From QHXQ01 sp045807745 (lineage in GTDB: Bacteria; Acidobacteriota; Blastocatellia; Pyrinomonadales; Pyrinomonadaceae): 64,000 nucleotides of DNA. Numbering within the stretch: position 1 is the stretch's first letter; the number at the start of each line of letters is the position of its first letter. The stretch is taken from assembly GCA_045807745.1 (NCBI GenBank), contig JBJMGT010000025.1, forward strand, positions 1 through 64,000. The letters run 5' to 3'. Of this stretch, positions 50,184 to 59,576 are shown piece by piece. The translations under genes and the position numbers were made by a program. The notes under the pieces are model-generated. The model did not search any database, had not been told where the DNA came from, and worked only from the letters and a program-made list of their open reading frames with translations.

Positions 50184-51900
50184 CCTGTCGTTGCTCGTCA
50201 GTCTGTTATTGCTCTGCCCAACGCAAGTGACATACGCGCAGCAACGTGCGGCGGCAAGGACTGCGTCGTCGCCGGCCGTCTTGCGCCGCATGGCGGATGA
50301 TTATTACCACTGGCGCGACGCGCAGTATCCGGTCAACAGTAGCGATCAGGGCTTGCATACTTGGGACAACAAGCTGACGGACTATGCCGCGTCGGCTATC
50401 GCCGCGCGCCGCCGGCACGTTGCGCAGTTGCTCGCGCAGGTGCGCGCGATGCGGACGGAGAAGTGGCGCAAAGATGATCGTATTGACTGGCTGCTCTTCC
50501 GCTCGCAGCTTGAAGCGGTGGAATTCGGCGACCGCGTACTGCGCTTCGAGGAGACCAACCCGCAGACTTACGTGAACGAATGCGGCAACGCCATCTTCTC
50601 GCTCTTGAAAAAAGATTATGCGCCGCCGCGCACGCGCGCGCTGGCCGCGACCGCGCGGCTCAAACAGATACCCGCCCTGACGCAACAGGGCGAGCGCAAC
50701 CTCGTCCGCCCGGTCAAGCTCTACGCGCAACTCGCGATTGATGCCGCGCGCTCGATTGACAGTCTCTTCACCGATAGTTTGATGACGCTCGCGGGCGATC
50801 TCTCAGCGGCCGAGCGCGCCGATCTCGTCAAGGCACGTGATGCGGCCATCGCCAGTATTCACGCTTACGCCGACCGACTCGAACGGCGTCTGCCCGCGAT
50901 GGTCGCGTTTGCGCCGATGGGCACAGTGAATTACAACTACATGCTCAAGCACATCTATCTGCTGCCGCTCGACGCGCAGCAAGTGGAGATGCTGGGGCAG
51001 GCGGAGTTGGCGCGTTATCGTGCGCTCGAATCATTGTTACCTGATCCGTCGCTCGCCGATCCGAATCCGGCGCGCGCCGCCAACGTGCCGCCCAACCAAC
51101 AAGCATTCCTCAAAGCCTACGAGAGCCGCGAGCAGGAGATGATCGCGTTTCTCAAAACTAACAACCTCGTCACGCTGCCCGCCTACTTAGGCCCGTTTCA
51201 GATTCGCCAACTGCCCGACGCGTTCAAGCCGACCAGCCCCGGCGGCTTCATGAACCCGCCCGGCATTTATGACCAAGACCCCGGCGGTTTCTTCTTCATC
51301 CCAACTTATAATCCGCAGTCGCGCAACTTCTACATCCGCGCCGCCATCGAAGACCCGCGCCCCATTCTCGGCCACGAAGGCATTCCGGGCCACTTCCTGC
51401 AAATCTCGATTGCGAATCATCTCAAGGACGAGATTCGCCGCCAGCAGGGCGACGGCGTCTTCGTCGAAGGCTGGGCGCTCTACGGCGAAGAGATGTTAAT
51501 GCGCACAGGTCTCTATCCCGCGAACTCGGCCGCGCAAGGACAGATACTCCGTCTCTCGCGTTATCGCTCGGCGCGCATCGGCGTGGACGTGAACTTGCAC
51601 ACCGGCAAGTGGACGTTTGACGAGGCCGTTAAATACTTCATGGAAGCGGGCGGGCTGGACGCGGAGGCGGCCAAAGGCGAAGCGGCCGGGGCGGCATCGA
51701 GTCCGACGCAGAAGATCACTTACATCGTCGGCAAGTGGCAGATCATGCGTCTGCTCGGCAAGTATCGCGACAAGCAGGGCGCGCAGTTCCGGCTCGGCCA
51801 GTTCCACGACGAGCTGCTGCGCAACGGCAGCCTGCCGCTCTCCGTCGTCGAATGGCTGCTGCTCGACGATCAAACAACGCTGGCAGAGGCGCTACGTTGA
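50170..51900 (+). CDS. DUF885 metallopeptidase-like protein, exported
   Basis: The 576-residue protein has a signal peptide (MKLFSLSLLVSLLLLCPTQVTYAQ, cleavage after YAQ). The start at 50170 is inside the queG end, overlapping by 14 bases; the longer frame to 49735 is antisense-like and rejected. The DUF885 domain ends with the metal motif GHEGIPGHFLQISIANH (about residues 399-415), which resembles gluzincin HExxH variants, with EGWALYGEEML downstream as a further ligand. QSRNFYIRAAIEDPRPILG is typical. The protein may act as a peptidase in the periplasm; its substrate is unknown. Confidence 0.85.
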   Translation: MKLFSLSLLVSLLLLCPTQVTYAQQRAAARTASSPAVLRRMADDYYHWRDAQYPVNSSDQGLHTWDNKLTDYAASAIAARRRHVAQLLAQVRAMRTEKWRKDDRIDWLLFRSQLEAVEFGDRVLRFEETNPQTYVNECGNAIFSLLKKDYAPPRTRALAATARLKQIPALTQQGERNLVRPVKLYAQLAIDAARSIDSLFTDSLMTLAGDLSAAERADLVKARDAAIASIHAYADRLERRLPAMVAFAPMGTVNYNYMLKHIYLLPLDAQQVEMLGQAELARYRALESLLPDPSLADPNPARAANVPPNQQAFLKAYESREQEMIAFLKTNNLVTLPAYLGPFQIRQLPDAFKPTSPGGFMNPPGIYDQDPGGFFFIPTYNPQSRNFYIRAAIEDPRPILGHEGIPGHFLQISIANHLKDEIRRQQGDGVFVEGWALYGEEMLMRTGLYPANSAAQGQILRLSRYRSARIGVDVNLHTGKWTFDEAVKYFMEAGGLDAEAAKGEAAGAASSPTQKITYIVGKWQIMRLLGKYRDKQGAQFRLGQFHDELLRNGSLPLSVVEWLLLDDQTTLAEALR

Positions 51901-51937
51901 GAGCTTGGATTTTAGTTGTGTATATGCCGCGCCAGAT

Positions 51938-52029
51938 TCACCGCAGAGACGCAGAGAACGCAGAGGAGGCGCAGAGAACAGCATGCAACTCTCTGCGCTA
52001 TCTTTGCGTCCTTTGCGTCTCTGCGGTGA
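51938..52029. repeat. CGCAGAGA-type palindrome
   Basis: The arms begin TCACCGCAGAGACGCAGAG and end CTTTGCGTCTCTGCGGTGA. The unit is 8-11 bases (CGCAGAGA/CGCAGAGAA/CGCAGAGGAGG). It follows the DUF885 gene and precedes the GntR gene. Similar CGCAGAGA repeats are known from many genomes; here it resembles the other palindromes in layout. Confidence 0.85.
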
Positions 52030-52101
52030 GTTTGCTCCGCCTTACACTCAACCGCAAAATGATCTAAGCTGTGTGCCTGAACGAATCCGGTGGAGCAGAA
52101 C

Positions 52102-52362
52102 ATGGACATTCAGCTAAAACCTCTCTCCGAAGGCCCCGTCTACCTGCAAGTCCGCACGCAGATCGAAGCACGCATACGCGACAAGCAACTAGCCACCGGC
52201 GCGGCGCTCCCTGCACCCGCCACGCTCGCGCAACAACTCGGCGTCGATAAGGGCGAGATTCAACGCGCCTACTTCGAGTTGGAACACGCCGGTCTCGTCG
52301 CCAAGAAGACCGTCAAAGGCTTCCTCGGCAGCAAGGACGTGGTGAAATACCATGTGAAGTGA
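52102..52362 (+). CDS. Minimal GntR-type DNA-binding protein (HTH only)
   Basis: The 86-residue protein is just the GntR winged-helix: YLQVRTQIEARIRDKQLATGAALPAPATLAQQLGVDKGEIQRAYFELEHAGLVAKKTVKGFLG. No ligand-binding domain follows, unlike most family members, though YtrA-type members are also short. A GGTGGAG site precedes ATG 52102 by 10 bases. It may be a repressor that senses through dimer contacts or small ligands. Targets are unknown. Confidence 0.8.
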   Translation: MDIQLKPLSEGPVYLQVRTQIEARIRDKQLATGAALPAPATLAQQLGVDKGEIQRAYFELEHAGLVAKKTVKGFLGSKDVVKYHVK

Positions 52363-52552
52363 CCCTTAGCTGATGCTAACCTATTTAGTGTTTTGCATCT
52401 GACTTATAAGTTGCCAAAGATTGAATTAACAGAGCCAGAGCGCATCTAGCGCACCATGCCTTCATTGAGCAGATAATCGTGGAAGGTTGTTAGCGACTAG
52501 TTGCGAACGCTGCCGATCTGTTCCCGCACGTCTCGTACCGCGTCCCGCAAGG
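52363..52552. other. Intergenic region, 190 bp
   Basis: It lies between convergent genes. No hairpin or gene was found. Confidence 0.4.
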
Positions 52553-55500
52553 TTACTTATGCTGCGCCGCCGGGGCCGCTTCCTGTAGCTGCCATGTGAA
52601 GCGCTCCTTCGCGCGTTTCAACAATTCTTTACGCGGGCCGCACACAGGGCACGGGTAAAGTCGCGTCTCGTCGCTCACGACGATGATTGATTTGCCATCG
52701 CCACTGAAGGCGACGCGCCGGACGTAAGATTTGTTGCCGAAAAGTGTTGTTACAACCACGCCGGTCTCGGCGTCCCAAAGCCGCGCGGTGCCGTCTTCGC
52801 TCCCGGTCAGGATGAACTTGCCGTCGGGGCTGAAGACCACGCTGACGACGGGTGCGGAATGGCCTTGCAGGGGCGGGAGCGCGGGCGTGTCAGTCTGCAA
52901 GTCCCAGACGCGCGCCACCACATCCGTTGGAAGCGTCGGGTTTTCGCGTGAACTCGCAGTGACGAGCAGCCTGCCGTCGGGGCTGAAGGCCATGTCGCGC
53001 GTCGCATACGCCCCCTCCAACCACAAATGCTTGCTCTCCTTCAGGATTTCCGCCCCGCCCGGCGGCGGCAACTCCCAGACCTGCGCCGGGTCGTAGTCCG
53101 AAGAACTAACCGTGGCGACGTGCCGACCGTCCGGGCTTACAACGACATGTTCTACAGGCCCGTCATGTTTGAGTTGAATGGGGGGTCGGTCGTTTCTCCA
53201 CTCCCATACCTCCGCAGTGAAGTCGCTACTTATAGTGAGGATAAACCTCCCATCGCTGCTGAAGGCGACGCTGTTCCTCCTAGCCTTATGCACGCGGCGC
53301 GACGCGAGGCGGCGTCCGGTTGCCACCTCGGCCACGTCAAGCATGTAATCGTCCTTGATGGCCAGCACGTACTTGCCGTCGGGGCTGTAGATTTTTTCGC
53401 CCAGTTGAGGGCCGCGAGCCACGGCTACATCGTCACTTTGGGTTATCGAGAGAGCGTCCGTCATCTTCGGCGGGCTGACACGTTCATTGAGTCCCTGTCC
53501 CATGCTTGTCCCCCACACGCGCGACTTGCCATCAGCCCCGGTTGTGAGCATGAACTCCCCATCTCGGCTAAAGGCCACGCTCCCCACGGCCCCCTTGTGC
53601 CCGCGCAGAACGCTGACCAGCTTGCCTGTGTTCGCGTCCCAGAGCCGCGCCGTCATGTCTGCACTCCCGGTTAGGATGAACCTGCCATCGGGGCTGAAGG
53701 CCGCGCAAGTCAATGGTGCGAGATGGCCGCTTAAAGCCCACAGTGGCTTCACCACCGCGCTTTCGCCTTCGTCTGCTTCAGGAACCTTCCACATCTGCGC
53801 CGTGGAAGCGTCGCGTCCGGTGGTGACGAAACGCTTGCCATCAGGACTCAAAGCTAGAGGGCTGTCACCCAGGTTACTTTCGGCAACTGCGAAGTGGCGT
53901 CCAGTGCTCAAGTCCCACAACCTCATCGTGCGATTTCGCATTTTGTCTTCGCTCACGCCGAGCATGAACTTACCGTCGGCGCTGAATTGAGCTGAGACAA
54001 CGTAACCGCCGTCTTGCAGTTCCGGCAGGCGCCGCCCCGTGCTCACTTCCCAGACGTGAGATGGCTGGTCAACTGCATCCTCCGTCTGTGACTCACTCGC
54101 CGCGACGATGAATCTGCTGTCGGGGCTGGAGAATGGAGCGACGTTGTGCTCGCTGCGGCTTCCGGGATTGATGACCGAGCCACCCAGCGACAGAAGAAGC
54201 TTCGGCGCACGGCCTTCGCCCGCCTCCCACACCTGTACGACATCGTCCCTCGTTACCAACAACGACTTCCCGTCGAACGAGAACGTCCACCACCCGTACT
54301 CGCCCCTCACGGAGGGGATGGCTACTTTGACCGGGGGTGACTGCATACGCCAACGCCATAGCAACAATACTTCGTTGCCATCCAGCAGGATGGTTTCTCC
54401 GTCGGGGCTGAACGTTGCTGCCGGTGAAATCACGAGCGAATTGGACATCCGGGCCAACACGCGCCCGCTCGAAACTTCTGAAACCCGCACAACGTGTACG
54501 TCCTCGGGAGCTATCCCGGTGACAGTCACGATGAATTTTCCGTCGGGGCTGAAGACGACACTCGTGGCTTCGCCCTGATGGTAGTCAATGACAGCCTGAA
54601 CGCGTGGTTCGAGCAACGCCTGTCGCAGAGCGCTCTCGGCCTCCGTGGTGTGCGCCGCCTCCTCTGCCTTGATGGCTGATGCGAGGCTCGCCTGCGTGTC
54701 ACTAAACGACTGCGAAGACGAGGTGGCCGCCAACTCGCGCGAGGTTGCGATCTTTTGCCCCTCTTCCGCTAGTAGTTGTTGCTGACTCGCCTCTGCGGTC
54801 TTGGCGCGCGCGATGGTCGCCTGCTTCTCGGCCTCCGCCTTTGACTCCTCCGCCTCCTGCTTCTCCACCAACGCCACATCTTCGGCGTCCTTAGCCAGAT
54901 TCTCGTTGTGCCGGGCGCGCGCGGCCTGCTCTTTGGCTTCGAGGGCTTGAGCTTTAGTCTGCCCTTCCGCAGTTTCGGCCTTGACGCGCAATTCTTCCGC
55001 TGTATTCAGAGCCTTTTCAGCTTCGTTCTTTTTGCCGTATGCATAGACACCCATCGCCAGCGAGAAGAGAAAGGCCACCCCGAAAATCATGGCGGTCAGG
55101 CGGGTACGCTTGATCTCTCTCTTTCGCCGCGCTTCCTCGGCGACAAGCTGCGCGTTACGCGCCGCGACGCTCGCGTCCAGAAAACTCATCGCCAGTGCAA
55201 ACTCGGGATGATAACGTTGCGCCCAGACCTTGTTTGGCTCGCTTTGCTCGCGCCACGTCAGCGCGACCTGCAAGTCGGGGTCGCGCCAGAGGCCCGCCCC
55301 GCCCTCCTTGTAGAGCACAGCGGTCTCGGCCAAGCGGCGGTAGATGCGCGCCGAACGCGATTCCTCATCCACCCATGTCTTCAGCCGCACCCAGTTGCGG
55401 ATGAGACTCTCGTGCGAGATGTCAATCAACGACTCGCGGTTGAGTGGGATGTGTGCGCCCGTCAGGGCATCGGTCGGCGGCGGCATGAGAAACGACCGGC

Positions 55501-56635
55501 CCCCGCGCCGGAACACTTCGACAACCGCGATGACCGCCGCCTCGTCCGCGCTCGTCAACTCGCAAATCTCCTGCACCTCAATCGGCCGTCGTATTTCCCG
55601 ATTGTCCGCGCCGCGCTCGGTGAGGCCCTTGAACAGCTTTTCGGCGATCACTTTCTGCGCGTCGTTCAATTCCTCATAGGCTTCGTCGGCGTGGCGCGAG
55701 AGCGCCTCGCTCATGCCGCCGGTGGCGTCGTAGTCCGGGATGTCCATCGGGTCGCCGTTGCGCCGGTGGCCGAGCCAGTAGTCCCATGTGCGCATCAGGG
55801 CGTGCTGCATGATGGGCAGTTGGTCGGGGTTGTCGCCCACGTCATTCAAGAGTTGATTGACGAGCGGCTCGCTGACCGTGCCCTCCCCGACCGCGACGGG
55901 GCCGGTGATGGCCGCGCGCCGCTCGTCGCGCGTCATGCGCGGGATCAGATACTGGCCGTTGTTAATCGCCTCCGGCAGTTCCCGGAACTGCGCGCAGTCG
56001 CCAAGGAAGTCAGAGCGCATCGTCAGGACGATGTAGATTTTCTGCTCCTCCCGCTGCCCCACGGCTTCGAGCAGCAACTTGACGAAAGCCGCCGCGTCTT
56101 CCTGCGAGTTCTCTTCCTCTATGAGTTGCTTGAACCGGAACAGCTCCTCGAATTGATCTACGACGACCAGCAGATTTTCGTAATCCGCAAAGAGTGGTTG
56201 ATTCTGCTCGTCGAGTTTCGTGCGCGCACGGCTGACCAACTCGGCGAGTCCGAGACTGCTACGCCTGAGCGTCGTCTCGGCGAGGACTTCCTGTAGTCCC
56301 GCACTCTTTTCGTCGCGCGCGCCCAGCACCGCCGGGGCCGCCAGCGTGCGGGCCAGGTTGCCGATGGGGTCATTGCCGGGCCGAAGGATGGCGATCCGCC
56401 AGTCGGAACCCGCGCTCGCCATCAGCCCGCCTTGCAGTGCGGGGAGTAGTCCGGCCCGCACGAGCGACGACTTGCCGCTACCCGATGTACCGACGACGGC
56501 GAGGAAGCGCGTCCGTTTGAGTCGCGAGAGCAGTTCTTCGCTCTGGCCGTCGCGCCCGAAGAAGAGGTGCGTTTCGGTGGCTTCAAAGGGTCGCAGGCCG
56601 GGAAACGGATTTGACGAGTGATTAATTTCTTGCAT
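52553..56635 (-). CDS. STAND-type ATPase with WD40 repeats, TIR-operon partner
   Basis: The 1360-residue protein has an nSTAND-type ATPase at the N-terminus: opening NPFPGLRPFEATETHLFFGRD, Walker A GTSGSGKS (residues 49-56) and Walker B LLVVVDQFEELF (about 155-166). Sensor-like TMRSDFLG and winged-helix-like regions follow. There is one TM helix (about 514-533, AMIFGVAFLFSLAMGVYAYG) and a long Ala/Glu/Lys coiled coil (about 550-640). About fourteen WD40-like blades (for example HLAPLTCAAFSPDGRFILTGSAD) run from about residue 680 to 1320, probably two 7-bladed propellers. It ends with CPVCGPRKELLKRAKERF. ATG 56635 has AGGAG 8 bases upstream and overlaps the TIR gene by 14 bases. Confidence 0.9.
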   Translation of the reverse strand: MQEINHSSNPFPGLRPFEATETHLFFGRDGQSEELLSRLKRTRFLAVVGTSGSGKSSLVRAGLLPALQGGLMASAGSDWRIAILRPGNDPIGNLARTLAAPAVLGARDEKSAGLQEVLAETTLRRSSLGLAELVSRARTKLDEQNQPLFADYENLLVVVDQFEELFRFKQLIEEENSQEDAAAFVKLLLEAVGQREEQKIYIVLTMRSDFLGDCAQFRELPEAINNGQYLIPRMTRDERRAAITGPVAVGEGTVSEPLVNQLLNDVGDNPDQLPIMQHALMRTWDYWLGHRRNGDPMDIPDYDATGGMSEALSRHADEAYEELNDAQKVIAEKLFKGLTERGADNREIRRPIEVQEICELTSADEAAVIAVVEVFRRGGRSFLMPPPTDALTGAHIPLNRESLIDISHESLIRNWVRLKTWVDEESRSARIYRRLAETAVLYKEGGAGLWRDPDLQVALTWREQSEPNKVWAQRYHPEFALAMSFLDASVAARNAQLVAEEARRKREIKRTRLTAMIFGVAFLFSLAMGVYAYGKKNEAEKALNTAEELRVKAETAEGQTKAQALEAKEQAARARHNENLAKDAEDVALVEKQEAEESKAEAEKQATIARAKTAEASQQQLLAEEGQKIATSRELAATSSSQSFSDTQASLASAIKAEEAAHTTEAESALRQALLEPRVQAVIDYHQGEATSVVFSPDGKFIVTVTGIAPEDVHVVRVSEVSSGRVLARMSNSLVISPAATFSPDGETILLDGNEVLLLWRWRMQSPPVKVAIPSVRGEYGWWTFSFDGKSLLVTRDDVVQVWEAGEGRAPKLLLSLGGSVINPGSRSEHNVAPFSSPDSRFIVAASESQTEDAVDQPSHVWEVSTGRRLPELQDGGYVVSAQFSADGKFMLGVSEDKMRNRTMRLWDLSTGRHFAVAESNLGDSPLALSPDGKRFVTTGRDASTAQMWKVPEADEGESAVVKPLWALSGHLAPLTCAAFSPDGRFILTGSADMTARLWDANTGKLVSVLRGHKGAVGSVAFSRDGEFMLTTGADGKSRVWGTSMGQGLNERVSPPKMTDALSITQSDDVAVARGPQLGEKIYSPDGKYVLAIKDDYMLDVAEVATGRRLASRRVHKARRNSVAFSSDGRFILTISSDFTAEVWEWRNDRPPIQLKHDGPVEHVVVSPDGRHVATVSSSDYDPAQVWELPPPGGAEILKESKHLWLEGAYATRDMAFSPDGRLLVTASSRENPTLPTDVVARVWDLQTDTPALPPLQGHSAPVVSVVFSPDGKFILTGSEDGTARLWDAETGVVVTTLFGNKSYVRRVAFSGDGKSIIVVSDETRLYPCPVCGPRKELLKRAKERFTWQLQEAAPAAQHK

Positions 56636-58166
56636 TGCCTGCTCCTTTCTCGGCGGTCTGAACACGGGCCAGGAAGGTGTCTAAAGTAGCCGGCATGAAG
56701 GCCTCGAAGTTCTTTATGACCAGCGCCTCCGGGTTGTTGAATAGTTGTTTATGCGCGGTCTTGGGCGTGGCTATGTAGACCGCTTCCGCCGTCAAGAGGC
56801 TCTTGCGGTCGAGACCGACGATCTTCTTCAAGTCGCGTCGCTTGTATTCAAACCAGACTTGATTGGCGTTGCCGTAGTAAATCAAGACCGCATCACATTG
56901 CATGAGATTGTCCTTGTGAATGTCGAATGCTTGCGCGTCGTCCGTGCCTTCGTCGTCTATGAGCGGCAGCAGCACTTGAAAGTTCTTCTCGACGGAGAGG
57001 TAATCGTTCAGCGGTAGGACGCCCTCCAAATCGCGCTTGTCAAAAATCAGGTAGATTTTCGGCGGCGTATCTCCAGCAGGTGCGGCTGCGGTCTTGTGGC
57101 CGTTGCTGCTCAGCCGCGTTTGGATGACGGACTTGAGTTCTTCGAGCGGCGTCTGCAAGAGTTCCGCGCCCTGCTGCGTCGCAGCATCGGTTCGTAGGTT
57201 CTCGATGAATTGCGCCTGCGCCTCCTCCTGTGTCGTCAGTCCGACGGGCAGCCACAACAGCCTTGCGAAGGCCTCTTTACGGCTGCGCTCGGCGGCGATC
57301 TCATTTTGCAGGCGCACGATTGAGCGGTTGCCCGCCCCTTCAGGGATGATGCCGTAACTGCCGCCGATGAGATGCACCGAGAGCTTCGCGCGCCCGACAC
57401 ACTCGCGCACGGCATCCTCATAGTTGGGCGAGATGAATGATAGTTCTTTGTCTGGGAGAATGTCGTAGCCGCGATTCTGCAACTCGCGCTTGATCTGATC
57501 CCGCTCCTCGCTCAAATCCCTTGTCGTTTGCGCGAGGTAGATAGTCCCTTGAGCCTGTGAGAAGACCGAACCGGTAGATGCGATTCTGGCGCGCGGGTTG
57601 ATGACGGAGAGGACTTGTTTGACATCCCAGGCGAGGTCGTCGAGCTTGCTCCAATACCGCTGGTCGCGGCTGCGGCCTAACTCTTGTCCGAAGGCGACGG
57701 GACGTTGCGTCGTCTTGTCTATTTCGTAGAACTCGTAGCCCAGTTGTTTTTGGAACTCCGGCGGGTGCTCGTCGCGCTCGACGTGCGTCTTGACGACTTT
57801 GAAGACGCGCATCCTATCGCCTATGACGAGACTGCCAGTCTGAGCCGCCAGACGACAAAACTCCTTTAACTCGCCGATGCACCAATCGGACTGTAAGTAG
57901 CCGGGCGAGAGGATAGAGATCAGCACCGCCGTCTTCTTGATGCGTTCTTCCAGCACGTCGGCGAAGTAGGCGTTGCCCGGCAGTCGCGGGTCCCGCCAGA
58001 TGTGCGGCTCGTAGCCCAGGGCTTCGCCCAGGACGCTCTCGAACCGCTCGTGGAAGTTGTCTATCCAGCCCTTCCCCTCTTCGTCGAGCAGTTCGTTGTC
58101 GAGATGGCGGTAGCTGATAAAAACGTCATCTACAAAAGTGTGGGTGGTAGACAATAGGAACTCCAA
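56622..58166 (-). CDS. Protein with three TIR-like domains
   Basis: The 514-residue protein has a canonical TIR domain at residues 12-165 (DDVFISYRHLDN; IWRDPRLPG; SPGYLQSDWCIGELKEFC, with candidate catalytic Glu99). A second TIR/DUF4062-like domain is at about 206-350 (GTIYLAQTTRDLSEERDQIKRELQNRGYDILPDKELS; RLQNEIAAE). A third, divergent TIR-like domain is at about 368-500 (KIYLIFDKRDLEGVLPLNDYL; CDAVLIYYGNANQVWFEYKRRDL). The start is TTG 58166; no ATG in frame exists upstream. TIR domains can hydrolyse NAD+ or act as adaptors; the second and third may be scaffolds. The operon arrangement with the STAND/WD40 gene suggests sensing and signalling, possibly defence. Confidence 0.85.
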   Translation of the reverse strand: MEFLLSTTHTFVDDVFISYRHLDNELLDEEGKGWIDNFHERFESVLGEALGYEPHIWRDPRLPGNAYFADVLEERIKKTAVLISILSPGYLQSDWCIGELKEFCRLAAQTGSLVIGDRMRVFKVVKTHVERDEHPPEFQKQLGYEFYEIDKTTQRPVAFGQELGRSRDQRYWSKLDDLAWDVKQVLSVINPRARIASTGSVFSQAQGTIYLAQTTRDLSEERDQIKRELQNRGYDILPDKELSFISPNYEDAVRECVGRAKLSVHLIGGSYGIIPEGAGNRSIVRLQNEIAAERSRKEAFARLLWLPVGLTTQEEAQAQFIENLRTDAATQQGAELLQTPLEELKSVIQTRLSSNGHKTAAAPAGDTPPKIYLIFDKRDLEGVLPLNDYLSVEKNFQVLLPLIDDEGTDDAQAFDIHKDNLMQCDAVLIYYGNANQVWFEYKRRDLKKIVGLDRKSLLTAEAVYIATPKTAHKQLFNNPEALVIKNFEAFMPATLDTFLARVQTAEKGAGNARN

Positions 58167-58499
58167 GGCGTATGGAACTACATTGACGGTAACTGAGCGG
58201 AACGCGCGCGCATAAGTTGCAACAGGAAAGAGGGTTCGGTATGTGAGCGCGAAGACGAACTAGCTTTCGGCTGGAACATTATTCTTGTTCCGCGGCAATG
58301 TCAATCAAGGCTTCCGGCGGGAATGGCAGAAGTGTGGGCGCGCATGTTGTCAGCGGTGCATGAGCGTGAGCTAAGGAATCAGTCGGTGGCGAGCACAGCC
58401 TTGCATCCTGTCCCGTTCAAAAGTTAAGCCAAATTTCCCCTAAAGTGAAACCTTACTGCGCTGCTTGGAACACGCACCTAAGCAGCGTATCATTACGTT
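58167..58499. other. Divergent intergenic region, 333 bp
   Basis: It lies between the TIR/STAND operon (minus) and moaA (plus). It must contain promoters for both, but none could be defined. No repeat or hairpin was recognised. Confidence 0.5.
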
Positions 58500-59558
58500 T
58501 TGAATCGCCCGCGCGCCGTACCCGGACCGAGCGCTTTGCCGTTCAAGTCGAAAGCCGTGACTGCCTTACTCAAAGATTCCTACGGGCGTCAGATTCGCGA
58601 CCTGCGCGTGTCGCTGACGGACAGGTGCAACTTCCGTTGCTTCTACTGTCTGCCGCACGGCGAGCCGCCGGCCGCACCGCGCGCGCAGATGCTAACCTTT
58701 GAAGAGATCGAGTATGCCTGCCGTCTCTTCGTCGCGCTGGGCATCGAGAAGATCAGGTTGACCGGCGGCGAGCCAATGCTGCGCCGCGACATCGAGACGC
58801 TCATCCGTAAGCTCGCCGCGTTAAAAGACAGCGGACTGCAAGACCTCGCGCTCACGACCAACGGCTACTTTCTGCCCGACCGCGCGCAAGGTTTGAAGGA
58901 TGCAGGTTTAGACCGCATTACGATCAGCCTCGACAGTCTGCGGCCAGAAGAGTTCAAACGTAGCACGGGTGTAGATGCACTTGAGCGCGTGCTCGCCGGC
59001 ATCGCGGCGGCGCAAGGTTCGGGCCTTACGCCCCTCAAGGTCAACGCCGTCATCGTGCGCGGGCACAACGACGAGGAGGTCGCGGACTTCGCCGCCTTCG
59101 CGCGCACGCACGGCGTGGCGATGCGCTTTATCGAGTTCATGCCGCTCGATTCGGGGCACGAATGGGATCGTAAGTTGGTCGTCTCGGGCCGAGAGATTCG
59201 CGCGCGCATCGCAGAGCGTTTCCCGCTCGTGCCCGCGCCCGGCGCGCGCGGCGCGGAGACTTCGGCGCGCTGGCTCTTTGCCGATGGCGCGCCCGGCGAG
59301 ATCGGCATCATCGCGCCCGTCACCGAACCCTTCTGCGGCGCGTGTTCGCGCATCAGGCTCACGGCCGACGGGCAGATCAGAACCTGTCTCTTCTCGACGG
59401 TCGAACACTCTCTGCGCGACGTGCTGCGCAGCAACGCCACGCGCGCCGAAGTGTGCGACTTCATCACCGGCGTCGTCTGGAAAAAAGAGCCGCGCCACTA
59501 CATCAACGAGCCGGGCTTCCGCCAGCCCGCGCGCACCATGAGTTTTATCGGCGGTTGA
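58500..59558 (+). CDS. moaA: GTP 3',8-cyclase
   Basis: The 352-residue radical-SAM enzyme starts molybdenum-cofactor synthesis by turning GTP into the 3',8-cyclo form. The N-terminal cluster is CNFRCFYC in VSLTDRCNFRCFYCLPHG; the C-terminal cluster has CGACSRIRLTADGQIRTCLFS. The protein ends in GG (MSFIGG), as MoaA proteins require. The annotated start TTG 58500 gives a 19-residue leader; GTG 58557 (then TALLKDSYGRQIRDLRVS) better matches family N-termini, and no ribosome site decides between them. No other mo-genes are next to it. Confidence 0.93.
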   Translation: MNRPRAVPGPSALPFKSKAVTALLKDSYGRQIRDLRVSLTDRCNFRCFYCLPHGEPPAAPRAQMLTFEEIEYACRLFVALGIEKIRLTGGEPMLRRDIETLIRKLAALKDSGLQDLALTTNGYFLPDRAQGLKDAGLDRITISLDSLRPEEFKRSTGVDALERVLAGIAAAQGSGLTPLKVNAVIVRGHNDEEVADFAAFARTHGVAMRFIEFMPLDSGHEWDRKLVVSGREIRARIAERFPLVPAPGARGAETSARWLFADGAPGEIGIIAPVTEPFCGACSRIRLTADGQIRTCLFSTVEHSLRDVLRSNATRAEVCDFITGVVWKKEPRHYINEPGFRQPARTMSFIGG

Positions 59559-59576
59559 AAGGAACAAACACCTCGT

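Noticed and set aside
54908..56296. A 462-codon plus-strand frame
   Set aside because: Antisense to the STAND ATPase; no domain or ribosome site.
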